From Streptomyces beihaiensis (GTDB lineage: Bacteria; Actinomycetota; Actinomycetes; Streptomycetales; Streptomycetaceae), in the NCBI RefSeq assembly GCF_026274175.1, contig NZ_JAPHNL010000273.1, positions 1 to 43,902 of the forward strand: a DNA stretch of 43,902 nucleotides, in the 5' to 3' direction. Positions 32,732-40,084 of this stretch are shown piece after piece. Position numbers and translations under genes: made by a program. The notes below the pieces were generated by a model that did not search any database, was not told the DNA's origin, and worked only from the letters and a program-made list of their open reading frames with translations. Each line of letters opens with the position of its first letter. Position 1 is the stretch's first letter.

Positions 32732-33766
32732 ATGACCAACAACGAGCGTGTGATCGACGTCACCGATCTGCGCCGCGTGTACGGGGACGAGAAACGGGGT
32801 TCCTTCGAGGCGGTGCGGTCCGTCACCTTCTCCGTGGACCGCGGCGAGCTCTTCGCCCTCCTCGGCACCAACGGCGCGGGCAAGACCTCCACCGTCGAGC
32901 TCCTCGAAGGGCTCGCCGCCCCCGCCGCAGGACGCGTCCGAGTCCTCGGGCACGACCCGTACACCGAGCGGGGGCGGGTGCGGCCGCGGATCGGCGTGAT
33001 GCTGCAGGAGGGCGGGTTCCCGCCCGAGCTCACCGCCGCCGAGACGGTACGCATGTGGGCCGGATGCACCAGCGGGTCGCGGGGGATGGACGAGGCCCTG
33101 GAGATGGTGGGGCTCGCGCGGCGCCGCGACGTACGCGTCAAGCAGCTGTCCGGCGGCGAGAAGCGCCGGCTCGACCTGGCACTCGCCCTTCTCGGACGCC
33201 CCGAGGTCCTCTTCCTCGACGAACCGACGACCGGCCTCGACGCCGAAGGGCGCCGCGCCACCTGGGAGTTGGTGCGACACCTGCGCGACGGCGGCACGAC
33301 CGTGCTGCTCACCACGCACTACCTGGAGGAGGCCGAGGAGCTCGCCGACCGGCTCGCCATCCTGCACGAGGGGCGGATCGCGGCGTCGGGGCGGGTCGCG
33401 GACGTCGTCGCCACGCAGCCCTCGCGGATCTCCTTCGAGCTGCCCGACGGTTACGTACTCGGCGACCTGCCGCCCCTGCCGGAGCTCGGGGTGAGCGGGC
33501 ACGAGGTGGACGGGCCCACCGTCCGGCTGCGTACGGACACCCTCCAACGGGCGGCGACCGGGCTGCTCGTCTGGGCCAGGGACGAGGGCGTCGAGCTGCG
33601 CCGCCTCGACGTACGGGGCGCGTCCCTCGAGGAGGCGTTCCTGCAGATCGCGCAGGACGCGAAGGGGCAGAGCCCCCAGGGGCGGGCGCAAGGTCGAGGG
33701 CAGGGGCAGCGGCAGGGGCAGGCGCAGGGTCAGGGGCAGGGGCAGGCGAAGGAGATGGTCGCGTGA
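32732..33766 (+). CDS. ABC transporter ATP-binding protein (ABC-2 type)
   Basis: 344 residues. Powers an exporter with the permease encoded next. Walker A GTNGAGKTS (residues 45-53), signature LSGGEKRRLDLA (about 139), Walker B VLFLDEPTTGLD (about 158) and the H-loop TTH are all intact. As is common in drug/antibiotic exporters (DrrA-like), an extra C-terminal domain follows the nucleotide-binding domain and ends in RGASLEEAFLQI. The last 35 residues are an unusual Gln/Gly-rich repeat tail (GQGQRQGQAQGQGQGQ) made by 6-bp repeats. The stop overlaps the permease GTG (GTGA), so they are translationally coupled. Upstream is tRNA-Gly. Confidence 0.95.
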   Translation: MTNNERVIDVTDLRRVYGDEKRGSFEAVRSVTFSVDRGELFALLGTNGAGKTSTVELLEGLAAPAAGRVRVLGHDPYTERGRVRPRIGVMLQEGGFPPELTAAETVRMWAGCTSGSRGMDEALEMVGLARRRDVRVKQLSGGEKRRLDLALALLGRPEVLFLDEPTTGLDAEGRRATWELVRHLRDGGTTVLLTTHYLEEAEELADRLAILHEGRIAASGRVADVVATQPSRISFELPDGYVLGDLPPLPELGVSGHEVDGPTVRLRTDTLQRAATGLLVWARDEGVELRRLDVRGASLEEAFLQIAQDAKGQSPQGRAQGRGQGQRQGQAQGQGQGQAKEMVA

Positions 33767-34593
33767 GCGCGGCGACGATGACCAAGGGCGGGCCCACCAA
33801 CGGGCCCACCAACGCGGCCACGAACGCGGCCACGACCACCGGCGGGCGGCTCAAGGCCCTCGCCCGAGCCGAGCTGACGCTCATCGGCCGGAGCAAGGGG
33901 GTGCTGTTCACGGCGGTGTTCGTGCCGCTGGTGATGCCGTTCGCCACGCGCTCGTCGATGCACGACGTCGACCTGAAGCGCACCGGGCTCACGCTCGGCG
34001 CGACGGTACTGGCGTCGGCGATCGGGTTCTCCCTGCTGTTCGCCGTGTATTCGACGATGGTGAGCGTGTACGCGGCCCGACGCGAGGACCTCGTCCTGAA
34101 ACGGCTGCGCACCGGGGAGCTGCGGGACGCCGAGATCCTCGCCGGGACGGCGCTGCCCGCCGTGTGCATGGGGCTCGCCCAGGCCGTCGGGCTCGCCGCG
34201 GTCTGCGCGGTCGTCCTGCACGCGGGCGCCCCCGCCGCGCCCCACCTGGTCGTGCTCGGGGTGCTGCTCGGCCTGCCGCTGTGTGTCGTACTGGCCGCGC
34301 TGACCACGGTGTTCAGCCGCAGCGTGGAGAGCGCGCAGGTGGCGGCGATGCCGTTGCTGCTCGTGACGATGTTCGGCTCCGGCGCGGTCGTCCCGCTGGA
34401 GGTCATGCCGGACAAGCTGGCCAACCTGTGCGCGTTGCTGCCGCTCACGCCGACGCTGACGCTGGTGCGGGAGGGCTGGACCGGCGGCATGGCGGCCGGG
34501 GACGCTGTGAAGGACGTGATGACGGCGGTGGCCTGGTTCGTCGTCGCCGTGTTTGCTGTACGGCGGCGGTTCCGCTGGGAACCGCGACGCTGA
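33763..34593 (+). CDS. ABC-2 type transporter permease
   Basis: 276 residues with six hydrophobic segments: about 40-60 (GVLFTAVFVPLVMPF), 75-105, 125-150, 160-185, 195-215 and 255-270. The N-terminus is low complexity with repeated TNAA/TNGP units. The segment RREDLVLKRLRTGELRDAEIL is the usual cytoplasmic coupling region of this family. It forms the exporter with the preceding ATPase. GTG 33763 follows AAGGAGA and overlaps the ATPase stop. The gene ends just before a 13-bp tandem repeat. Substrate unknown; the sensor genes downstream suggest an envelope stressor or drug. Confidence 0.92.
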   Translation: MSAATMTKGGPTNGPTNAATNAATTTGGRLKALARAELTLIGRSKGVLFTAVFVPLVMPFATRSSMHDVDLKRTGLTLGATVLASAIGFSLLFAVYSTMVSVYAARREDLVLKRLRTGELRDAEILAGTALPAVCMGLAQAVGLAAVCAVVLHAGAPAAPHLVVLGVLLGLPLCVVLAALTTVFSRSVESAQVAAMPLLLVTMFGSGAVVPLEVMPDKLANLCALLPLTPTLTLVREGWTGGMAAGDAVKDVMTAVAWFVVAVFAVRRRFRWEPRR

Positions 34594-34620
34594 GCGTGCC
34601 GGTCCGACGGCCAGGACCGG

Positions 34621-34675
34621 TGAACAGGGCCGGTGAGCGGGCCCGGTGAACAGGGCCGGTGAGCGGGGCGAGTGA
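34621..34675. repeat. 13-bp tandem repeat, each unit beginning TGA
   Basis: Units TGAACAGGGCCGG and TGAGCGGGCCCGG alternate from 34621, with TGA at 34621, 34634, 34647, 34660 and 34673, exactly 13 bp apart. It starts 27 bases after the permease stop and puts stop codons in all three plus frames. Confidence 0.85.
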
Positions 34676-34710
34676 GCTCGGCGGGGCGTACGGGAGAAGG
34701 CGGGAGAGCT

Positions 34711-36141
34711 GTGCGGGCACGGAGCGGCGGGATACGGGCGCGCTGGCGCGCGCGGAGCAAGATCGAACGGGTGGAGTGGCAGAGCCGGATCACATACCGG
34801 TCGATCACCTGGTTCTTCTGCGCCGCCTGGTCGGCCACGGCCGTCGGCCCGGCCCTCTCCCACGGCCGCACGGTCCAGGTGGCCCTGGCCGCCGCGCTCG
34901 GCACGGTCAACGTCGCGCAGTGCGCCGTCGCCCACGTCCACGTGATCGCCGCGCTCGACCAGCACCTCGGGCGGGGGGCGGTGCCGCGCGGGTGGCACCG
35001 GGCGGCCGGGGCGCTGGCCGTGGTGGCGGTCGGCCTGGTCGTCACGGTCATGGCCACCGGGAGCGCCGGGGGCGGCTCGACCGCCGTGAAGGAGGGCTCG
35101 GTCGCCACGCTGTTGATGTTCGCACCGATGCCGTTCGCGGGCGCGTACGTGCTGATGGTGCCGCCGCGACGGTTCCTACGGCACAGTCTCCTGGCCGGTA
35201 CGGCGACGCTGGCGGTGTTCGCCGCGACGGGCTCCGGCCTCGTTCAACTCGGGGCGCTGGCCTTCGTGTTGACGCTCTGCTCCGTGCTGACGCTGGTGAC
35301 GTGGCGGTGCGGCGCGTGGAGCCTGTCCGTCATGTGGGACGCCGAGCGGGCGCGGGAGGAATCGGAGCGGGCCAGGGAGATCTCCGAGCGGGCGCGGGAC
35401 GTGGAGGCGCGCCTCGCCGTCGCGGAGGAGCGGCTGCGGTTCGCGCGTGACCTGCACGACGTGATGGGCCGCAACCTGTCCGTGGTCGCACTCAAGAGCG
35501 AGCTCGCGGTCCAGCTGGCCCGGCGCGGGAGGAGCGAGGACGCGGTGGCGCAGATGACCGAGGTGCAGCGCATCGCGCGGGAGTCGCAAAAGGAGGTACG
35601 GGACGTCGTACGGGGGTACCGCGCGGCCGACCTCGGCGCCGAACTGGCCGGGGCGCACGGCGTGTTGACGGCGGCCGGGATCGACTGCACGGTGACCGGC
35701 GCGGATTCGGCCGACGAGCTGTCGGCGGAGGTGCAGTCGGCGCTCGGGTGGGTGGTCCGTGAAGCCACGACGAATGTACTGCGGCACGGGGACGCGCGGC
35801 GCTGCGAGGTGTCGCTGCGGACCGAGGCAGGGGCGGGGCCCGGCGCCGGGGCGGCGGCCGTCCTGACCGTGGAGAACGACGGTGCCGAGGCCGCCGCACC
35901 GACCACCCCGCCACCGGGCCGCGGATCCGGCCTCGCGGGGCTGCGGGAGCGGTTGGCCGTGGTGGAGGGCACGCTGGAGGCTGGTGTCCGGGGCGGCGAC
36001 AGCTTCCGGGTGACCGCGACAGTGCCCGACGCGGCACGGAAGAGCGACACGGCGCAAAAGGGCGACACGGCGCAAAAGGGCGACGCGGCGCGAACAGTTG
36101 AGGAGGTGGAGGCCGATGGTGTTGCGCGTGTTGCTCGCTGA
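34711..36141 (+). CDS. Sensor histidine kinase (HisKA_3/NarL-type partner)
   Basis: 476 residues from GTG 34711. Five to six hydrophobic segments occupy about residues 25-215, forming an intramembrane sensor without a large external domain. A coiled coil (EESERAREISERARDVEARL) leads to the phosphoacceptor FARDLHDVMGRNLSVVALKS with His249. The ATPase part has the N-box REATTNVLRHG (about residue 350) and GRGSGLAGLRERL. The C-terminus carries three 18-bp in-frame repeats (36043-36096) giving DTAQKG units. GGGAGAG lies just before the start. It overlaps the response regulator by 26 bases. The pair resembles DesK/DesR- and LiaS/LiaR-like systems that sit beside the ABC transporters they control. 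Confidence 0.93.
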   Translation: MRARSGGIRARWRARSKIERVEWQSRITYRSITWFFCAAWSATAVGPALSHGRTVQVALAAALGTVNVAQCAVAHVHVIAALDQHLGRGAVPRGWHRAAGALAVVAVGLVVTVMATGSAGGGSTAVKEGSVATLLMFAPMPFAGAYVLMVPPRRFLRHSLLAGTATLAVFAATGSGLVQLGALAFVLTLCSVLTLVTWRCGAWSLSVMWDAERAREESERAREISERARDVEARLAVAEERLRFARDLHDVMGRNLSVVALKSELAVQLARRGRSEDAVAQMTEVQRIARESQKEVRDVVRGYRAADLGAELAGAHGVLTAAGIDCTVTGADSADELSAEVQSALGWVVREATTNVLRHGDARRCEVSLRTEAGAGPGAGAAAVLTVENDGAEAAAPTTPPPGRGSGLAGLRERLAVVEGTLEAGVRGGDSFRVTATVPDAARKSDTAQKGDTAQKGDAARTVEEVEADGVARVAR

Positions 36142-36724
36142 CGACGAGCACCTCATCCGGGGTGCGCTCGCCGCGCTGCTCGCCCTCGAGGACGACCTGG
36201 TCGTCGTCGCGGAGGCGGCCACCGGCCCCGAGGCGCTCGCCATGGCGCGGGCCCACACCCCGGACGTGGCCGTGCTCGATCTGCAGATGCCAGGCGCCGA
36301 CGGTGTGAGTGTCGCCACAGCGCTGCGCACCGAGGTACCCGGCTGCCGCACCATGATCGTGACCGGGCATGGGCGACCCGGCCACCTCAAACGGGCCCTC
36401 GCCGCGGGCGTGCGCGGCTTCGTCCCGAAGACCGTGAGCGCTCAACGACTCGCCGAGATCATCCGGACCGTACACATCGGAAACCGTTACGTGGACCCGG
36501 AGTTGGCCGCCGACGCGATCTCCGCCGGGGACTCGCCGCTCACCGCGCGCGAGGCCGAGGTGCTTGAGCTCGCGGCCGACGGCGCGCCCGTCGCGGAGAT
36601 CGCCGAGCGGGCCGCGCTCTCCCAGGGGACGGTCCGGAACTACCTCTCCTCGGCCGTCTCGAAGCTCGGTGCCGACAACCGGCACGCGGCAGTGCGTCTC
36701 GCACGCGAGCGAGGTTGGGTATAG
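36116..36724 (+). CDS. NarL/LuxR-type response regulator
   Basis: 202 residues. The receiver domain has the acidic pair in LLADDEHLIR, the phosphorylation site Asp55 (AVLDLQMPG), a Thr in IVTGHG and Lys105 (FVPKTVS). The C-terminal LuxR helix-turn-helix reads LTAREAEVLELAADG then VAEIAERAALSQGTVRNYLS. It should be phosphorylated by the overlapping kinase and probably controls the upstream exporter operon. A strong GAGGAGG precedes ATG 36116. Its last codon and stop (GTATAG) form part of the candidate -10 of the next tRNA gene. Confidence 0.95.
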   Translation: MVLRVLLADDEHLIRGALAALLALEDDLVVVAEAATGPEALAMARAHTPDVAVLDLQMPGADGVSVATALRTEVPGCRTMIVTGHGRPGHLKRALAAGVRGFVPKTVSAQRLAEIIRTVHIGNRYVDPELAADAISAGDSPLTAREAEVLELAADGAPVAEIAERAALSQGTVRNYLSSAVSKLGADNRHAAVRLARERGWV

Positions 36725-36725
36725 T
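36697..36725 (+). promoter_or_regulatory. Candidate promoter of tRNA-Gly(GCC) copy 2
   Basis: TATAGT (36720-36725) is a strong -10 that overlaps the stop codon of the response-regulator gene; the -35 position (TCTCGC, 36697) is weak. The tRNA begins 40 bases later. Confidence 0.4.
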
Positions 36726-36765
36726 AGGCGTCGCGCTTCGGCCGAACGGTCGGAGAGCGACTCTT

Positions 36766-36841
36766 GCGAACGTAGCTCAGTTGGTAGAGCGCAACCTTGC
36801 CAAGGTTGAGGTCGCCGGTTCGAGACCGGTCGTTCGCTCCA
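36766..36841 (+). tRNA. tRNA-Gly (anticodon GCC), copy 2
   Basis: Identical to the gene at 32516-32591, including the encoded CCA, and followed by nearly the same terminator. Its upstream sequence differs apart from the three or four bases next to the gene. Confidence 0.95.
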
Positions 36842-36844
36842 GTT

Positions 36845-36877
36845 CAGAAGGCCCCGGTCAGTGACCGGGGCCTTCTG
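36845..36877 (+). terminator. Terminator after tRNA-Gly(GCC) copy 2
   Basis: CAGAAGGCCCCGGTCA / GACCGGGGCCTTCTG: the same stem as at 32597-32629 with a different loop. It also lies close to the purC stop and may serve both strands. Confidence 0.85.
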
Positions 36878-36919
36878 CCGTGCCCGGCGTACCTGCCGTG
36901 CCCGGCGTACCCGGACGGT

Positions 36920-37825
36920 TCACGCCCAGCTCGTGCCGGTCAGCCGCTCGTACGCCTCCACGTACTTCGCCCGCGTCGCCGCCACCACGTCCTCGGGCAG
37001 CGCGGGCGGCGGCTGCTCGCTCGTCCGGTCCCAGCCGGAGGCCGACGACGTCAGCCAGTCCCGTACGAACTGCTTGTCGAACGACGGCTGCGCCCGGCCC
37101 GGCTCCCACTGGTCGGCGGGCCAGAACCGGGACGAGTCCGGCGTGAGCACCTCGTCCGCGAGGATCAGCGAACCGTCCTCCTTGGCGTGACCGAACTCGA
37201 ACTTCGTGTCCGCGAGCACGATCCCCCGGTCGCGCGCGATGTTTCGGGCCCGCCCGTACACGGCGAGGGTCGCCTGACGCAGTTCGGCGGCCGTCTCCGC
37301 GCCGACGCGCCGCGCCACCTCCTCGTACGACACGTTCTCGTCGTGCTCGCCGACCTCCGCCTTCGTAGCGGGCGTGAAGATCGGCGCGGGCAGTTCGGAG
37401 CCGTCCCGCAGCCCCTCGGGGAGGGCGAGGCCGCAGACGGTGCGCGATTCGTTGTACTCGGCCAGGCCCGAACCGGTCAGGTAGCCGCGCGCCACGCACT
37501 CCACCGGGATCATCCGCAGGGACCGGCAGATCAGCGTGCGGCCCGCCCAGTCGTCGGGCGCTCCGGCCGGCAGTTCGGTCGACAGGACGTGGTTGGGGAT
37601 CAGGTCCGCGAGCTGGTCGAACCACCACAGGGAGAGCTGGGTGAGGACCCGCCCCTTGTCGGGGATCGGGGTGGGCAGGACCCAGTCGTAGGCGGACATG
37701 CGGTCGGTGGCGACCATGACCAGGTCACCCGCCTCGTTCTGGTACAAGTCGCGCACCTTGCCGGTGTGCAGATGCACCAGGCCCGGTACCTGAACTGGCT
37801 CGGGCTTTTCGACGAATCCGGACAC
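36920..37825 (-). CDS. purC: SAICAR synthetase
   Basis: 301 residues. Joins CAIR with L-aspartate using ATP to form SAICAR in purine synthesis. Landmarks: HTGKVRDLYQNEAGDLVMVA, TDRMSAYDWVLPTPIPDKG, VECVARGYLTGSGLAEY, LADTKFEFGHA and EVLTPDSSRFWPAD. It is the long (about 300-residue) form found in actinobacteria and yeast rather than the 237-residue E. coli form. GTG 37825 follows GGGGAGG. It is separate from the other purine genes here, with its own candidate promoter region upstream. Confidence 0.97.
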   Translation of the reverse strand: MSGFVEKPEPVQVPGLVHLHTGKVRDLYQNEAGDLVMVATDRMSAYDWVLPTPIPDKGRVLTQLSLWWFDQLADLIPNHVLSTELPAGAPDDWAGRTLICRSLRMIPVECVARGYLTGSGLAEYNESRTVCGLALPEGLRDGSELPAPIFTPATKAEVGEHDENVSYEEVARRVGAETAAELRQATLAVYGRARNIARDRGIVLADTKFEFGHAKEDGSLILADEVLTPDSSRFWPADQWEPGRAQPSFDKQFVRDWLTSSASGWDRTSEQPPPALPEDVVAATRAKYVEAYERLTGTSWA

Positions 37826-38120
37826 GGTTCCTCCCCGTGGTTCTGTACGAGTGGCTCGTGCCGTCGATTGTCCCGTACGCGGGGACGAGTTCCGGCCACG
37901 GGGCCGCCGCGGGAACGTCGCAGCACCACCGCGGACCGCCCGTGCGGCCACCGCGGACGGCCGTGGGCCGTCACGGGACCGGTCGTCGGGCCGTCACGGG
38001 AGCGGTCGAGCGGCCGTCGCGGCTGCGGTCGCCGGGCGGTCACGGGGACGGCCGCGGTCCCCGGCACTTCTGCCGACTCGCGGCCGCGGGCGCTTCTGCC
38101 GAGTCCCGTTCGTCACGGAT
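37826..38120. other. Intergenic region upstream of purC with short repeats
   Basis: No gene is supported. The middle contains imperfect duplicates of GGCCGTCACGGGA (about 37965-38045) and two CTTCTGCCGA units (38068 and 38092). It must hold the purC promoter and the end of the minus-strand gene at 38121. Confidence 0.45.
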
Positions 38121-39710
38121 TCAGTCTCGTTTGCAGATGCGGTCGAGCAGATTGGCCGTCGCGCGCTGGATCCTGGGGTCGACGTGGCCCGGTCGGTCCA
38201 GAGCCGGGGACCAGGCGAACGTCCCGGACGCGAAGACGAGCGCGCCCGACGGCGCCCGGTACAGCGACGTCTCCTGGTGGCGGCGGGTCCCCTCGCCGTC
38301 CGGGTACGGGGAGTGGGCGAGCAGCACGCGCTCGGTGTGCTCGGGCAGGGCCGTGCGCGGGAAGTAGCGGTCGGCCTCGCCCGCGACCAGGCCGTCTATC
38401 GTGTCGCCCTCGTGCGCGCCGGTCGCCTCCCACAGCCAGTGGTCCGCGTTCCGCACCACCAGGGGGTGTGGATCGGGGACACGGCCCGCGTACTGGACGC
38501 CGATGAGCTGCTGCTCCGGCGTGTCGACCTCCCGCCACAGCACCGGCCTCCCCGGACCTTGCCGCTTGCGGCAGGTCAGCAGCCGGTCCGGCACGCCGGA
38601 CGGGGACGGGCCGAGCTCCACCTGCCAGTACATGGTGTTGGCGGAGAGGAAGACGAGCGAGGTGCCCTGCTCGCGGGCCAGCTCGGTGGTGCGGCGCATC
38701 GACGCCGACCAGTACTCGTCGTGTCCCGGGAAGACCAGGCCCCGGTAGCGGGTGGGGTCGATCCGGCCCGCGTGCAGGTCGCGGGTGTCGGCGTACGCGA
38801 GGTCGTACCCGTACCGCTCCGCCCAGCGGATGAAATCGTAGGCGTGGCCGACATGGAGGGGGAGACCCGCGCCCGCGTACGGGCGGTCGAACGAGACGGT
38901 GACGGCAGCCTCGCTCTCTCCGAGCAGCCGGCCCTCGTCGTCCCAGGCGTGGTAGAGGCTGGCACCGGTCCGGCCGTCCTCCGGGTACAGGTTGTACGCC
39001 TGCCAGGTGATGTCAGGGAGGAGCAGGAGCAGGTCGGCGGGGCGGGAGTCGCGGACGGTGAACGGGATGTGCGAGCGGTACCCGTCGACCGTCGTGAGCA
39101 CGGCCACGTACGCGCCCACGCTCCAGTACGACGGGATCTGCAGCCGCCACGACAGCCACCAGTGGTGACAGGAGACCGTACGGTCGGCGGCGAGCGGGGC
39201 GGGCTGGACGATGCCGGAGAGCCGTGGACTGGTGGTGATCTTGCTGGCGCCGTCGCCTCCGTAGTGCCCGATGCGGTAGATGTCGACGCCGAACTGCTGG
39301 GGCGGGTCGACGGTGATGTGGAAGTCGATCGACTCGCCGGGCGCGGCGGCACCGGTCGTGGTGAAGCCCTTGATCTGGCAGTTCACGTCGTCGGCGGTGC
39401 GCGGCCCGCCGGTACGCGGGGAGGGGACGGCTCCCAGGGCCCCGCCGGGACCTCCGTGGCCGCCCTGGCCGCCCTGGCCTCCGTGGCCGCCCTGGGCGCC
39501 GGAGCCCGTGGCCAAGGCGGCGTCGGGGTCGACGTACCAGGGGACGGCCTTGCCCGTGTCGTCCAGGTACTGCTCGCTGCCGCGCAGCCACGGCAGCGGG
39601 CCCTGGCCGAACGGGTCGGTGACCGCGTGCGCCATCGCTCCGGACTCCCAGCGGGGAGTGCGCGGACGCGTCCGGCTCTCCGGGCCCTGCCCTGCGCTGT
39701 CCGGCCCCAT
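38121..39710 (-). CDS. N,N-dimethylformamidase beta-subunit-like protein
   Basis: 529 residues. The large C-terminal domain is of the type annotated N,N-dimethylformamidase beta subunit: HITVDPPQQFGVDIYRIGHYG, ADLLLLLPDITWQAYNLYPE, VFPGHDEYWSASMRRTTE, VFLSANTMYWQVEL and a final VFASGTFAWSPALD. In true DMFase this domain forms an iron-dependent amidohydrolase; which residues bind metal here cannot be judged by eye. The N-terminal 100 residues contain a Gly/His/Gln-rich linker (QGGHGGQGGQGGHGGPGG) produced by short repeats. No signal peptide is visible from ATG 39710, which follows GAGGGGA. Streptomyces carry several such proteins without known substrates. Confidence 0.85.
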   Translation of the reverse strand: MGPDSAGQGPESRTRPRTPRWESGAMAHAVTDPFGQGPLPWLRGSEQYLDDTGKAVPWYVDPDAALATGSGAQGGHGGQGGQGGHGGPGGALGAVPSPRTGGPRTADDVNCQIKGFTTTGAAAPGESIDFHITVDPPQQFGVDIYRIGHYGGDGASKITTSPRLSGIVQPAPLAADRTVSCHHWWLSWRLQIPSYWSVGAYVAVLTTVDGYRSHIPFTVRDSRPADLLLLLPDITWQAYNLYPEDGRTGASLYHAWDDEGRLLGESEAAVTVSFDRPYAGAGLPLHVGHAYDFIRWAERYGYDLAYADTRDLHAGRIDPTRYRGLVFPGHDEYWSASMRRTTELAREQGTSLVFLSANTMYWQVELGPSPSGVPDRLLTCRKRQGPGRPVLWREVDTPEQQLIGVQYAGRVPDPHPLVVRNADHWLWEATGAHEGDTIDGLVAGEADRYFPRTALPEHTERVLLAHSPYPDGEGTRRHQETSLYRAPSGALVFASGTFAWSPALDRPGHVDPRIQRATANLLDRICKRD

Positions 39711-40084
39711 GCCGTTCCCCTCCCTCGCTCCCCCGAGTCGACCGTCGCGGCCCGTGCCCACGACCGGTCCCAGCACATCACATTACGCACGCACTCCGTC
39801 ACCGTTCGTCGTGAATCGACGAGAACGGAACGTTTCCCTCCGGGGCGCACACCGCCACGACGGGGTCACACCGGGCCTACGAGGCGCGCACACCAGGCGT
39901 GCGGGGCGTGTCGGCTACAGCCTTGCGGACCCGCGTACAGCGGTCGTCGATCGGCAGTCGGTGATCGGCGGTCGTCGTACATCGGTCGGCAGTCGGCGGG
40001 CGGCGGTCGGCGGGCGGCGGGCGGCGGGCGGCGGGCGGCGGGCGTACGGAAGTCTCACAGCAGCCATACGGGCCAGGGGCGCGC
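39711..40084. other. Intergenic region with G-rich repeat
   Basis: No gene is supported in these 374 bases. Next to the DMFase-like start (39765-39790) the sequence is less GC-rich and could hold its promoter. At 39994-40044 lies a GGCGGGC repeat (separate entry). A duplicated CTCACAGCAGCC(A/G)TACGGG (about 40054 and 40084) repeats the end of the neighbouring gene including its stop codon. Confidence 0.5.
39994..40044. repeat. GGCGGGC tandem repeat with G-quadruplex pattern
   Basis: Five or more 7-bp units GGCGGGC in the plus strand give GGG runs separated by CGGC, which fits the G3-loop4 rule for a G-quadruplex. Preceded by looser CGGCGGTCGG units. Confidence 0.75.
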
